This document shows positions 1-14,951 of a stretch of 64,000 nucleotides of DNA, one piece after another. Every line of letters starts with the position of its first letter. Position 1 is the first letter of the stretch. The position numbers and the translations under genes are program-made. The notes beneath the pieces were generated by a model. That model did no database searches. It worked only from the letters and a program-made list of their open reading frames with translations, and was not told where the DNA came from. Source of the stretch: Micractinium sp. NFX-FRZ (Eukaryota > Chlorophyta > Trebouxiophyceae > Chlorellales > Chlorellaceae); NCBI GenBank assembly GCA_029339195.1, contig JAPTJF010000033.1, forward strand, positions 183,239-247,238, written 5' to 3'.

Positions 1-816
1 ACAGTTGTGGGCCGGCTTTTTTAGGTGGACTGAGTGGTGACGCCCTCCACTTGCTGCCCAACTTGTTGTGCTTTCCCATTTCCACACAAACCCTGTGCGC
101 ACATGCAGGGGATGCTGGAATTCCTGGCCTGCCTGTTCAGCGACTCTCGGGCGTGGGAGCAGCTGCAGCACTCAATGAGCGCGCGCAGAACATTCATGGC
201 GATGCTTACTGCGATCGGCTGTCCTGGTGCGCACGGCAGTGCGGGTGCATTCGCGTCCCATCAACCGTGGAAGTCACAGTGCAGTTCAACATCAGGCTGT
301 AGGCGTGCTGCCAGGTGCCGCACCCATCCTGTTGATACGGGGGGCTGCTCATGCCCATGCCATTCCGCGTTTTTGATGCATGCAGACGTGCACGTTGCGG
401 CAATTGGGGTGGACTGGCTGGCTTTCGCCTGCCAGGAGCAACCACCAATACTGCCGCGGCTGACGTCGTTCTTCTGTGCTCCGCACTGCCGGCAGTCCTT
501 GGAGCAGCAGCACCGCGACTTGGCAAACGTTATGTCGCGCGCTGCACAGGACATCCTGGGTCACTTGGCAGATGCTGCCATGGCACATACTGTTGATGGC
601 ATCTTCACTCGCGTCACTCAGCTGCGGCGCAAGGCAGCAATGGTGCTGCTGCGCCTGCTGCGTGACACCAAGGGGGACATACGCACCGCCTGCAGGGCTG
701 CCTGCCAGCCTCAGCAGCTGCAGGTGGCAGTGGCACTCGACGAGGGGGAGGGCGGCGAGAAGAGTGAGGCGGTGGCGGCGCGGCTGCGGCAGGCGATGGC
801 CATCCTGCAAGTTTGA
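1..816 (+). CDS. 3' end of an unidentified alpha-helical protein (partial)
   Basis: Only the last part of this gene is in the window. A confident final exon runs from about 496 (after a CGGCAG acceptor) to the TGA at 814-816. It encodes a helical stretch beginning SLEQQHRDLANVMSRAAQDI and ending RLRQAMAILQV, rich in Leu, Ala, Arg and Glu. An earlier probable exon, about 109-226, encodes MLEFLACLFSDSRAWEQLQH and continues helical. The simple junction of these two exons does not keep phase, so an exon between them or another splice site is missing from my model. The pattern would suit a HEAT/ARM-like or other all-helical scaffold, but I recognise no family motif. A TGTAA signal lies about 290 bases after the stop. 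Confidence is fair that it is coding and low for any function. Confidence 0.5.
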
Positions 817-1103
817 GCCTGCTGTGTCTGTGTGGGCCTTTGAGTGCGCGGCTGAACCTTGTTCCTGTGCCCGTCCAGCTGCATTTCATTCGCGCAATGC
901 ACAGCCCTCATTTTTACAAGACAACAATTGTTACATCAGCTGGCACACTTTTGAAGATATTTGTGAGAGGCATCTGGGCAGCAGCCAGGGGCACACAGGA
1001 ACAGTAGTGCAGGAGGTGGCAAGTGTTGTGAGGAGCCCTGCTTGCAGCTGCAGTTGTTTAACACCGGATGCCCAAGCCCTGCGTGCTGCGAGAACTCCAA
1101 TAA

Positions 1104-1108
1104 TGTAA
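1104..1108 (+). terminator. TGTAA polyadenylation signal of the first gene
   Basis: TGTAA is the usual green-algal poly(A) signal. This copy lies about 290 bases downstream of the stop at 816 and before the next gene. The assignment rests on position and family knowledge only. The 817-1391 interval otherwise shows no gene. Confidence 0.4.
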
Positions 1109-1391
1109 CCAGCTGCCTGAAGCCCGCGCCCTCCATGCCGCCGCCTGCCTTCCTTCCTGTGCCACTGCTGCCGCCCGCTGAGGGCGGTTCGGTGCCGCCT
1201 CCTGCTGCTAGGGTTCTCGCCGGCATGTGCTGCCTTGCACTAAGTTTTGGGCTATACACGTGCCTTTCCCGCCCTCTAAGCGTACCGATCACGAACGGAA
1301 GCAAGCTGGCACTCTCCAGCCCAGCCGGGGCCGGCCATCGCTCAGTGCAGCAGCCCGCACCGCCACTCTCTTTCGAGTGCACGCAGCGCAC

Positions 1392-4227
<2,836 letters not shown>

Positions 4228-4561
4228 TGCGGTGTGATGCGGCGGCGCCGAGCCTTGCCATGCCTTGCCTTTATCTGACACACACAGCGATTGGGAGCTA
4301 GCAAGGCTCAGACACACAATATGATTATTGCGCCAGCTGTGTCCTGCCTGAGCATGGAGAGGCTCTGCCCCAGCCTTGGCTGCTGCTGCTGCTGCTGTGT
4401 TTGCTACCTCGTGCCACTCCCTTTGACCTTTGACCCGACATGCCCTGGCTGTATGGCACACGCATAAAATACGCTAGCCGGCCGCTGGCCACCCATCCAA
4501 CTGCTGTTGCTGTCTTCCGGACCCGTCAGTGCGCCGGCCCCTGTGCCTGCAACCTGAGACC

Positions 4562-4574
4562 TGTAATTTTTACA
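4562..4574. terminator. Overlapping convergent polyadenylation signals
   Basis: TGTAA on the plus strand (4562-4566) and TTACA, which is TGTAA on the minus strand (4570-4574), sit back to back between convergent secernin and the kinase-like gene. Further plus-strand TGTAA copies lie at 4607-4611 and 4616-4620. The two transcripts probably overlap or terminate within about 60 bases of each other. Confidence 0.5.
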
Positions 4575-4731
4575 GTTGGCTGGAGTACGTCATATGACAT
4601 TCGCAATGTAAATCGTGTAATGAGTTATAAACATATCTTGAAGTCAAGTGCAGTCAAATGTTGGGTTTGGAGGAAGTTTCGATTTCCAGGGTGCCAGCGG
4701 GAGCAGGCCCAGGCGGCACGCGGCATGCGCT

Positions 4732-7700
4732 CTACCGCTGGGGGCACGGGCAGCCGCCAGACGGCACCGCCACGCTCGTATGTGCCAGCGACACGCCGCC
4801 CTGCTCCCACCGCTTCTCCCGGATGTGCCACGGCACCTTTGCGTGCCGCACCACGCCCACACCAAAGAACGGGTGCGACAGCGCCTCCCGCGCCAGCAGG
4901 CCGCTGTTGTAGGGGGAGAAGTGCCCCTTGAGCCTGCCAGGGCGCACAGGAAAGGAGAGGGAAAGGGGAGGGGTCAGAGGGGCGTGCTCTTGTGCTGAGA
5001 TGCCACGTGGGAGGGTTCTCGAGGACGTCCCGTTGCTGAGAGGCAGGGTGCGGTGCGAAGACAGCATGCCCAGCGCGCGGTGCACGCCTGGGCAGTGGGC
5101 TGCCAGCCGGGCTGCAGGGCGCAGCGGGCAGCAGCCATTGTCTAGCGAGGAAGACTTCAAGCCCCTCAACCCACCGGATCTGCCAGCGGCGGAACCAGTG
5201 CTGCCACTTGCTGCGGCCAAACACTTGTGCGCCATCGCCGCCTGCCGCTGTCGCCGCTGTCCCTGCTGCCGCTGCTGCCGCGCCGCCGCCGCCAGTGCTG
5301 GGCTCTGGGGCGTAGGCAAAGCTGGCCCTCATCTTGATGCCGGTCACGTGGTGCACCAAGGAGCAGAAGGCAAGCACCTCATCCTCGTCCTCCTCCGGCC
5401 ACGTCCTGCAGGGTTGTGGAAAGCGACGGCAAGGTGAGCTGGCGGGTGGTGCAGCGGCAGTCAACAGGCCAGGCCGGCACCTTGTGTGCTCATCCTCATC
5501 CTGTGGCCGCGTTCCGGCAGCGCCACGAAATGCAGGATGGTTGCGGCGTGGGCATGGGGCAGTAAGCAGCCGGCACTGCGGAAGGCAAGGAAGCGTTGAC
5601 AGTTGCCAAGCCAGCGCCTGCCTGCCCTGCCCAACCCTGCTTGCTCATGCTGCGCGTGTGCATGCCCCCGTGCGCCCCCTCCCCCCTCCCCCCTCCCCAC
5701 CCCCCCACCTGTCGTCCAGCGCCAGCGCCAGCGTGAGCAGCAGGTGGAACACGTCGCCCTTGCGGTGCCACCAGCCCCTGGGGCGGCAAATGGCAGGGGA
5801 GGGGAGGGGAGACGAGGCTAGGATACAGTCAGTGAACAGGCAGGCTGCAGCGGCATGAAAGCTGCCACAAAGCCGTGGGGTGAAGACAGGCGGGCAGGCT
5901 GGCAGGCAGGCAGGGGTGTTTGTTTGCGCTGGGAGAGGAGGAGGCACTCCTCATGGGCACCCTGCTGAGTCATGCACACCTGTACATTGTCTCCACCGGG
6001 CTCTTCTTCTTGCGGCGCCGCATCACCGCCGCCGCCTGCCGCGCCTCTGCCGGGCATTTGTGGGTATGGGGGGAGGGGCACACTGTGGGTCAGCGCCCTG
6101 CCGCATCAGGTCGAGTTCCGCAGACAGCAAGCCAACGAGAACACACAGGGTTGAGGGCAGCAAGCCCCTTGCAGCTGACGTCAGTCAACAAACAGAGACT
6201 GCCTTCGCAAGCAGAAGATGCCGGGCAAAAAGCAAGGCAGGGGGTGCGCACCCAGGGACTTGCGGCTGGCTGCAGCTAGCGCCGCCACCTTGCAGGCCTC
6301 CTTGAAAGTGGCCGCCTCGCACGACGCCAGGCGGGTGGGCATGTCGAGCGCCCCCGTCAGCCGCCCGCTGAGGCACGTGCCCGGCATGAGATCTGCCGGC
6401 GCTGCCTCCTCGGGCTGCACCGCTTGCCCCGCCTGGCGCACTGTGAACTGTGGGCGGTGGGTGGGGAAGGCAGAGGTGATGGTGAAAGGAAGGCAGAGCC
6501 GATGGTGCGCCATGGGTAAGGACGGGGGAGGTACAGGCTGTACACCCCCCAAGGGTTGTCCCTCCCAGCTGGAGCAAGCGTAGCAGACAGGTGGCGGGAG
6601 GCTGCAGGGGGTGCGCACCTTTGCGCGCTTCTTGCGCAGCAGGGCGCGCAGGCGGGGCCAGGCGGAGCAGCCCTCGGAGCCGCGGGTCACGTCTGTGGGC
6701 TGCAGCTCAATGCTGGTGGGCTGCAGGCAGGCAGGCAGGCAGGCACCGAGAGGCCGGGGGAGCACAGAAGACGTGTGTGCTTAGCAGCAGAAGAAAGTGA
6801 GCTGGGCTGCTGCTGCATGCACCCATCCCATCCACACCATCCCACACGAAAGAGTGATGCAAGTGCCGGCATGTCGTGCAGGCATGCTGGCCATGCGGGT
6901 AGCTCCGCATGGCTGGCCGCAGGCGGCAGAGGGCGGGCAAGGGGCTAGGAGCCCACACTCACGTTGTCTGCGCAGCGGAAGGTGATGGGCTGGTTGTTCC
7001 GGCACCGCTCGTGCATCGCCTCCACAACCTCCTGCGGCCGTGCCGGGATGCAAGGTTGCAGGGGGTGGGGGGCATTGTTAGAGCAGGCCGGCCCGGCAGC
7101 AACGAGCTGGTCATGTTGAGCTCCACACGACGCATGTGGGGAGCTCGGCCTGCTCTGCACTCGTCCCCGATCCACGGCACCCCCCACTGCTCAGAAGTGC
7201 AGCACGCTGGCACCCTCGGAGCCCGCCACCGCATGCAGCAGGCAACTGCGCACGGCCATACCTGGGCCTCGCGCCCCGCCGCTGACGCCGCCACCTTGGC
7301 GCTAAACTTGCTGATTCCATAGTCAATGATGACAAACTGCATCAATCGTTGGGCAGGGTACAGAGAGGTGAGGGACCACACAAGTTGGGGCCAGATGTGA
7401 GATGCAGCAGTCGGTGATCACAAACTGCGAGAGGGTTGGGGCAGGGGCATCAAGTTGAGGGACTGCACACGCTTTGTGACCAAGCGAGACATGCAGCAGT
7501 CGCGAGTCATGCCGCGGGTGGCACACATGAACAGAGGCAGAGGTGGAAGATGGGGAAGAAATGAGGGGATTGACGCTCATGCACGCTGGGGACAGGCGTC
7601 GCACGTCGGGACGCAAGGTGCAGGAGGCACAAGGCAGTGGGCGCAGAAGGAGAAGAGGAGCCTGCCCTGGTCTGCCTTCCCTCTTGCGGCCCACTGATCA

Positions 7701-9948
7701 ACCCGCGCCTCTGCATGCACCGACCATGCGCCCCAGCACAGCCCTGACAAACTCCCTGGTAGTTCTCCCACCCCCCACCTCGATCTCCGGCCCCAGCGGC
7801 AGCCGGCTGCCGTCTGCATTCATGGTGTAGCCCGGCAGCCGCAGCGCTGCCTGCTGCGCCTCCGCCTCCTCGGCAGGCAGGTCCTCCCACAGCCTGCAGG
7901 CAAGGGAGGGGCCAGGCGGGCAGGGAGGGGTGATGTCAGGGCAGGGCAGGGCTGCACTGCGCTCCATCCTCGTCCGCCTCGTAAGCGGGCAGGTCCGCTC
8001 ACGGCCTGCCGCCAAGCGAGGGCAGGCGAGCAGTAGTATGAAGGTGGGGCTGGAGGGACGGCGTGCCTCGCTCCCTCGCCACTCCACAAACAACAGTTGG
8101 CCCACTGCGGGCAGTGCTCCTTTCCATTGCGCATGTCAGCCACGTTCTCACCCCCACCCTCAAACGGCCCTTTACGTCCCCAGAAAGGCAGCACCCCTAC
8201 CTGGGGTAATGCTCCATCACATTGCGCATGCCCAGATCCGAGTGCACGAACCCCAGCGCACGCTGCGCGCGGTCCAGCGCCGAAAACACCTGCAGCCACG
8301 GCAGGGGCAGGGGGGGCGTGAGGGTTGAGGCGCAGGAAGCGGGAGGGCAAGTGCTGGCAAGATTTTTGGTGGGCCATGGAGCGGCAGTACGTGTGGCACG
8401 GCAGGCCGCCTCTTTCGGCCCCTCAGTGCCGCCCCGGAACAGCATCCGTCGCATGCACTGGACGGGTGTGCAACTCTGCCCTCAGCCATGCACCTGCCCA
8501 TGCCAGTTTGTTATGTTTATTCCACCAGCATCCTCCCCTCACCTGGAACAGCATCTCACGGACAAAGTGGACGTTGTGGAACTCGGGCGTGATGATGCGC
8601 TTGTACACCTCCCACCCTGCGGGCAGGCGCATTCAAGGCACGGCCAACATGTACTTAGCATTGCATGCATGCTGCGATGCGCTTGTAAGTGCACCTCCTG
8701 TATTCAACAGGGCGAGGGGCAGCGGGCACGTGAGGTGCGGGTATGGGGGTGGGGCAGGGTAGACTATACAAAGAACTGGCACAGGCCCGGGAGCCAGCAG
8801 TACCAGAGCACCGCGCTGGCACAGCCGCCAGGCACGCACACTATCGCCCAGTCCCGCCCCTCCCTGCCCCTCCCCCGCCCTGCCGCCCGCCCCTACCTCT
8901 GATCTCTCCCATCACCATCCCCCGGAAGCGCGCCGCCTTGCCCTGCCCAGCGCCGCTGCTCAGCAGGCAGTCGTGCACCTTCATGAAGTTGGGCAGCCGG
9001 CCGACGTCTGGCTCCTGCAGCGCCGCCCGCAGCTGGGTGCCAACCTCCCACTCCCGGTCCATCCCCACCCACACCACCTGCATCGAATGGGGCACGGGGG
9101 ATGCTTCACAGGAGCCACACGCACGCCATGTCCCTCGCACTGCTGCGCCTCTCGGCAAACAGGCTGCCCTTACCCCAGCCACAAGCCGCAGTCGTGCCAT
9201 GAGCTACGACACGCAGTTGTGTTGAAGCAGGGGCGCCACGTGGGTGCTCAGCATCTGGCTGCTGCCCTCCCAAGGCTGAGGCACAGCTGCGGGACACCCC
9301 GCCACAACCAGGACGTCCACACATGCTGCGCCTCGAACGGTGCACCAAGCTGCTGTGCTCACATTGTTGTTGAGCATCTGGCTGCCAAAGTGTCCGTGGT
9401 TGATCTTCACCACCTTGCCCGTGGGCTTGCCCTCATCATCCACCAGCCGGTACACCTTGGCCTGAAGGGTGAATGTGGGTGCATCAGCGTGTGTGTGCAG
9501 GATGTCTGGGAGAGCGCGTGGGGGCAAACATGCGGGTGGCACGGCACACCGGCAGCGGCAGCAGCGGGTGGCGCGCATGTAGCACGGCGGAAGGTGGAGC
9601 ATACACAAGTCCAGGCCCCCATGCACCTGCGCTCCGGCTCCCAGGAACTTGCCTGCACACCGCAAGCCAGGGAGCAACCGCAGGAGGTGGAGGGCGCAGC
9701 TGGGCGGCAGGCAGGCAGGCGGGCAGGGCCTGGCAACACGCGACATCCAGCAACGCCCATCAAGCAGGCGAGCAGCAAGGCGCGTCAGCCACCCGCCCAC
9801 CCCACTCGACCGCCCGCTCACCAAGCCGCACGCCCTTCCACAGCTGCACCCCCTCCTCCACAGCAAAGCTCTGTGGTATGAGGACGGCGTAGACTGACGA
9901 GTCGCCCTCCTCCACCGCTGCCAGGTGCTGCCCTTGTGCGGACATCAT
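4732..9948 (-). CDS. Divergent protein-kinase-fold protein (algal, function unknown)
   Basis: Fourteen exons on the minus strand keep phase throughout (579 residues): 9832-9948, 9363-9461, 8897-9077, 8543-8616, 8201-8289, 7725-7893, 7262-7336, 6963-7031, 6619-6720, 6252-6447, 5980-6046, 5709-5777, 5175-5405, 4732-4933. Kinase landmarks appear in order: a beta-3-like Lys in GKVVKI (K58), a catalytic loop VHSDLGMRN with Asp175 and Asn180, a DFG-like DYG (FVIIDYGISKF, D248), and a C-lobe end AREALSHPFFG (~528-537). No clear Gly-rich loop or APE was seen. The N terminus starts MMSAQGQHLAAVEEG. The large spacing between HSD and DYG (~70 residues) is unusual and argues for a divergent or atypical kinase. 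Exon 6 uses a weak donor (GTCGGT). Activity and substrate cannot be judged from sequence. Confidence 0.72.
7400..7447 (-). pseudogene. Decayed copy of the kinase DYG exon start, in its upstream intron
   Basis: Read on the minus strand this intron segment encodes QFVITDCCISHLAP, matching the true exon-7 sequence QFVIIDYGISKFSA, and it retains a CAG before the phenylalanine codon. It lies about 75-110 bases upstream of the real exon. The neighbouring 90-100 bases are also tandemly repeated, with GCAGCAGTCG shared at about 7404 and 7495. Confidence 0.65.
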
Positions 9949-11763
9949 CGCCTAGCTGCCGCCGCTGCCGACGACAACTGCAGGGTATGGGGCTGCGGTG
10001 TTGAGCAGCAGGAATCCAGGCGGAGCATGCCAGCGAGAGGGTGTGGCTCATGGCGGGGGCGGGGCTAGCAAGCGGCGGCGGCAGCGGCGGGCAGCAGCAG
10101 CAGGCGGCACGCGGTGGTAGCCGCGGTTCTCAGCGGACCGTCCCTACAGTGTTGCTGCACCATTGCCCACAGAGGGAAGGCGCATCTGGCGTAAGCGGTG
10201 CCAGGCAGACACTCTCCGCCTCGCGGCCCAAAACTCGGCCGCGCTGCCACCATGCGCGTGTAAATGTCACAAGTGAAGCGAGGCCAGCACCTCACCTTTG
10301 GGAAACCCCGCTGGCAGAAAGGAACGCGCGTCGCCGGGCTCAGACGGCAGCGGGCATGAGGTGCTTGTATGCAATTGTCCTTCAGGTATGAGCCGAGTCA
10401 AGGCGGCCCATGCCTGCCTCTGCTGGGAGTTGCCGCCACCTGGCGCGCCTTGTCGCCGCACCGCTGCCAGGCCGCTGCCAGGCCGCTGCCAGAGGGCCAG
10501 ATACTGCAGCATCTTTCAGGCGGACCAAACTGAGCGACGTCGTGTGCTCAGTTACTACCCCCCAGTCATCCTGGCCTACCCACAGCCTGGGAACAGTTCC
10601 TGAGCATGTAAGCAGGGTGCGCCCATGCCATCGTGCCCGACTGCCTGCTGCCGCCAACGCTCACCATCCGCACCACCCACCCGCTGCAGCCAGGCATGCA
10701 GAATCTGTTTCGTGGTGTGTACAGAGACTGCTGGATTGATGGGATGTGATGAATGCCGGATACATGCCTCTCTGCTTTCTGACGCAAACCCCGCAGTGTG
10801 CCGCCGCCCTGTGGGGCCCCATCCTGTGACGTGCCCGCTGCAGGGATGCACAGGGACGGGTGCATTTACCATCCACTGTTTTCATGTCGTCATCATTTGC
10901 AATCTCACATTTCGGAGTCTCAACGTTTCGCCGGGTTGCGCCAGGCGGGCTGCGCGCATCACGATGAGTTGACGCCAGGAGCAAGCAGGGGGCCGTGCCG
11001 CGTGCGGCCTTCGAATCGAAGCTGGCTCCGTGATCGAGTGAGGCCGCCCCATGAGAAGAGGGAGGTGAAGGAATGGTTGCTTCTTGTCCCTTGCCATTTC
11101 AAGTTTCCATCCATGCAACATGCAAGATGCGACAAACTTTGCTTCAAGTCAGTGTGCTGCTGCCTGCAAGTGTGGGGGCGTGCACAGCCGGCGGCAATGA
11201 TGCCCTTTCACCTGGTGGGCCGCAGTACCCAGGCGGCATCAGCAGGTGCCCGAGCGCCGTTTCCTTCTCCAATTTGTTGGAGGGAGCATGAAGGAAGGCA
11301 TGAGAAAACGGTGATGATGAAGGGGCACCACGGTGTGACCTCTGAAGGCCAAGCGCCCGCTGCCGGAAGGGCAGACAGCAACTGGCAGGAAGCCGCAGGG
11401 GCTGGCGCTGCCAGCGGTGTGCCTTTCTGAGTTTCCCGTGCGCTGCTTCAGTGACCGCTGGGTCTGTATAACTTTTACTTGCTTACAGCTACCCATGGTG
11501 CAGCTTCGGGGTGGCAATCGAGCCTGTCCCCCCGCGTCGAGCAGTCAGGTCCGGCAGCACCTTCCTAGGTGGCGACCATCCGGAACCGCCCTCGTGGCCA
11601 TCCCAGCAGTGTCAAAAGCGGCACGACCCCCATGACGCGCCATCCTTCTTCGTTTCACCTCATCCCAACTCTGCACCCGTCCTCCAATCCCCTTGCTCCC
11701 TTTCCCCACCATCTCCCTCCCCTCCCCGCACCCGCAATCCCCGCCCGGAAGTGCTCCCTCGCA
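9949..11763. other. Intergenic region between divergent kinase-like and protease genes
   Basis: About 1.8 kb with no coding region I can support. Open frames here have no family motif, no consistent exon borders and unremarkable codon use. The region must hold the promoters of both divergent neighbours. A GCTGCCAGGCC-like short repeat is present near 10467-10490. Confidence 0.5.
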
Positions 11764-14700
11764 ATGTTCCGCAGCGCGTCCATTCTGCTGCTGGCAATGC
11801 TGCTGGCCGCCGGAGCCGATGCGGCGCCCCGCTTGAAGGGCTACAAGAACCCCGCCGAGGCCGCCGCCGCCGCTCAGGAGCTGGCGTCACTGGTGAGGGC
11901 AGGCGCCCGGTAGGCTGACTCACCTCCCTCTGCATCGAGGCCTGTCTGAAGAGTGATTCACGGCTCATCCATGCTTTCTCACGGCCGCCGCCAGCACCAG
12001 GCAGCGGCCGCGGTGCCCCACCCGCCCCCCACCTGCCTCTTCTGCCCGCTCACGCGCGCCTGCCCCGCCTGCCCCCCGCCACCCCCGCCTGCAGAGCCCC
12101 TCCCAGAAGAAAGCCCTGTTCAAGTCGTGGAAGGCCGAGCACGGCAAGCGCTACGCCGATGACACAGCTGAGGTGAGGCGGGCGGGCTGGCGGGGCTGCT
12201 GCTGCCGGGCGGGCGGCGGGCGGCAGGGGGCAGTCAGTGCCCACGCCCGTCACAGTGCCAGGCGGCGCGGCAGCCGGGCCCCAAAGCGCAGCCGCCCCTC
12301 TGCTTTGCGTCACCAGCTTGGCCCGGCCCCACCTCACCTTGCATCTGCTTTCTGATGCCCCGCCCTGCCCCTCACCCTCCCTTCTACCCGCCCACCCCGC
12401 CCACCCTTTCCTCCCATCGCCCCGCAGGACGCGTCCCGCTTCTCCGCCTTTGCCTCCAACCTGGCAGAGGTGGCCCGCTGGAACGCGCAGCCTGGCGTCA
12501 AGTACTTCAAGGGCGTGAACGAGTACAGGTGAGGAGTAGGGCGTGAGAGTGGGGCGGGGTAGGGTTGGGTGCATGAGCGCCAGGGTGGCGGGCGGGGCGG
12601 CAGCGGCGGCAGGGGCATGCTTGCTTTGCGTGCTGGCCGGGCCCGCACCCCCACCCTCCGACGCGCCGTGAACAAGTCCCGCCCCCCTCTCCCCACCCAA
12701 CCCTCCCCCGCAGCGACCTGACTTTTGCGGAGTTCCAGTCCCAGATGCTGATGCAAGGCGTGAGCCTGGGTGACCTGGCGGCCCGCTCCGCCGCCGCCCC
12801 GCGCTTCACCCCCAACCTCCGCGCCAACCGCAAGCTCGCCCAGGCGGCGGTTCCTGCCACGTGGGACTGGCGCACGCAGGGCAAGGTGCCCGCCCCCCGC
12901 AACCAGGGCGGCTGCGGCTCCTGCTGGGCCTTTGCCGCCGTGGGCGCGCTGGAAATCAAGGCCGCCATCGACGGGGCCATGCCCGCTGCCGACCTGAGCG
13001 AGCAGCAAATGGTGGACTGCATCAACGCTGCCTCCGGATACGCCTCCAACGCGTGCGGCGGCGGCCACTCTGGTGGGTGGGTGGGGCAGGGCGGAGCCGC
13101 GGGGGGTGGGGGCGCAGCAGAGGTGAGGGGCGACGGCGGGGCAGGGAGGAGCCGGGCGGTCCAGGGGGTGGGCAGGCCCCCACTCTCTCCTCAAAATGAA
13201 GCCTGTTCAACCGCACAACTAACAGTTCATGCCACCCTCCTTCCCCCATGGCCTCCCCTCCTGCAGATGAGGTGTTCCGTTATGTGAGCAGCCGGTTTGC
13301 CGCCAGCGAGGCTTCCTACCCCTACACCAGCGGCGGCACGGGCACCGCCACCGCCTGCGCGGTGCCCGCCGGCGCCACCGCCACCCCCGGCACCCTCCAG
13401 CTCGCTCCCGCCCCTGGCTTCACCGTCGTGGCAAACAATGCTGACGCCCTCATGGCGGCAATCTCCAGCACCGGCCCCGTGCTCACCTACTTCAATGTCA
13501 TGGTGAGAACAAGCAAGCAGAGGGGAGGGAAGCAGGTAACACGCATTTGTTGGGCAGAGGAGGAGGCCTGGGAGTAGCAGGTGGGTCGCGCCCCGGCCCC
13601 CCGCTGTCTTTCCCAGCCATCCCACAAAGCACCCCCCACTGGCGCCCCACTTTCAGCCCTCGCTGGACTGCTCACAAATGCTGACTCCTGCCCCCTCTTG
13701 CCTGCCCCTCCCCTGGCCCTCCCCCCCGTCCCCCTCCCCCCTGCAGGGCTCCTTCACCGGCTACACCTCGGGCGTCTACCAGGCCTCCGACTGCACCACC
13801 GAGCGGGTCAACCACGGCATGGTGATTGTGGGGTACAACAAGACCGCAGGCGTCGGCTCCCCCGACTCCTACTGGATCATCAGCAACTCGTGGTGAGCAG
13901 GGCAGCCCGGGCCAGCTCTGTGCCAGTAACACCGCCTTGCTGTGTGCCAAGTGGCATGCCAGCCAGCCCTTCGCCCTTGGGAGAGGCGCAAGAGTGCTTC
14001 CGCCGCCGCCGCCGCTGCCGCCGCCTCCCTGGCGCTGAGCGTCTGGCGTGCTGCCCACCTGGCTGCAGGGGCACCTGGGGCGACCAGGGGTACGTCAAGG
14101 TGCAGATGCTGGCTGACAACGTGGGAGCCTGCCGCATGTGAGCCCAGGACCAGCATTGGTTGTGGCGACGTCCTGGCAGGGGCGGGGGTGCCTGCCTGCC
14201 TGCCTGCCTGCCTGCTTGCCTGCTCGCCTGCCTGCCTGCCTGCCTGCCTGCCCTCCCGCAGGCGTGCACGCTCTCCTTCCCCGATCCCTCTACTCCTCCG
14301 GTGCTCGTTCTCCAACGTCCCACTCACACCATCCCCCGCCTCCACCCACGTGTCTCACCCTGCAGGTATAGCGCCAACTGGATGCCCACCACCACCTCCA
14401 CACCCAAGGTCTGCGCCGGCGGCTGCGGCGCCTCCCAGTGGTGCAGCAACGGCGCCTGCGCCTCGTGCCCCGCCAACTGCGCCTCCTGCTCCGACGGAGC
14501 CACCTGCACGGCCTGCAAGGCTGGCTGGAAGGGCGCCACCTGCTCGCAGCCCGACTGCGCGGCCGTGGGCGCTGCATGCGCGGCCAACCAGTGGTGCACA
14601 CTGGTGAGCGGCGCCCCCGCCTGCGCCAGCTGCGGCGCCAACTGCGTCGCGTGCTCCTCCGCGGGCGCCTGCACGGCCTGCGCTGCCGGGTGGTCCGGCG

Positions 14701-14951
14701 CCGCTTGCTCAACGCCCACCTGCGGAGGCGCCTGCGCCACCAAGCAGTTCTGCGGCGTGCTCAACGGCGCCCCCACCTGCCAGAACTGCCCCGCCAGCTG
14801 TGCGTCATGCACCAACGCCACGGCCTGCACCTCGTGCGTCTATGGGTACACGGGCAGCAGCTGCAGCATGGCTTGCGGCGTGAGGAACGTCTCCTGCCGC
14901 AGCGGCTCGCAGTGCTGCAGCGGGCAGTGCAAGGGCAAGCGCTGCACGTAG
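11764..14951 (+). CDS. Secreted papain-type cysteine protease with a C-terminal cysteine-rich region
   Basis: Eight exons: 11764-11892, 12095-12172, 12428-12528, 12714-13072, 13267-13502, 13747-13892, 14069-14137, 14366-14951 (567 residues, in frame). A signal peptide (MFRSASILLLAMLLAAGADA) is followed by an I29-like propeptide (KALFKSWKAEHGKRY, then FKGVNEYSDLTFAEF). The mature enzyme starts near PATWDWR. Catalytic residues of family C1A are visible: Gln167 and Cys173 in NQGGCGSCWAF, His324 in VNHGMVIVGY and Asn348 in ISNSWG. From about residue 373 the last exon adds roughly 195 residues with furin- or EGF-like cysteine repeats (CAGGCGASQWCSNGACASCP; CASCSDGATCTACKAGW twice over). This is not a granulin domain of the plant type. 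A vacuolar or secreted, pro-form-activated protease is expected. Confidence 0.92.
14191..14252 (+). repeat. (CCTG)n microsatellite in the protease intron 7
   Basis: A near-perfect tetranucleotide run interrupted twice (CTTG, CTCG). CAGG/CCTG runs recur through the window, for example near 6721, 21808, 21924, 27421 and 35687. Confidence 0.85.

Noticed and set aside
5880..6305. Plus-strand frame containing EEEALLMGTLLSHAHLYIVS
   Set aside because: It looks protein-like but overlaps, antisense, the kinase-like exon at 5980-6046, whose phase fits both neighbours.
10798..11430. 210-codon open frame in the intergenic region
   Set aside because: No family motif, no consistent splice sites or codon bias, and many Cys/His scattered without spacing.
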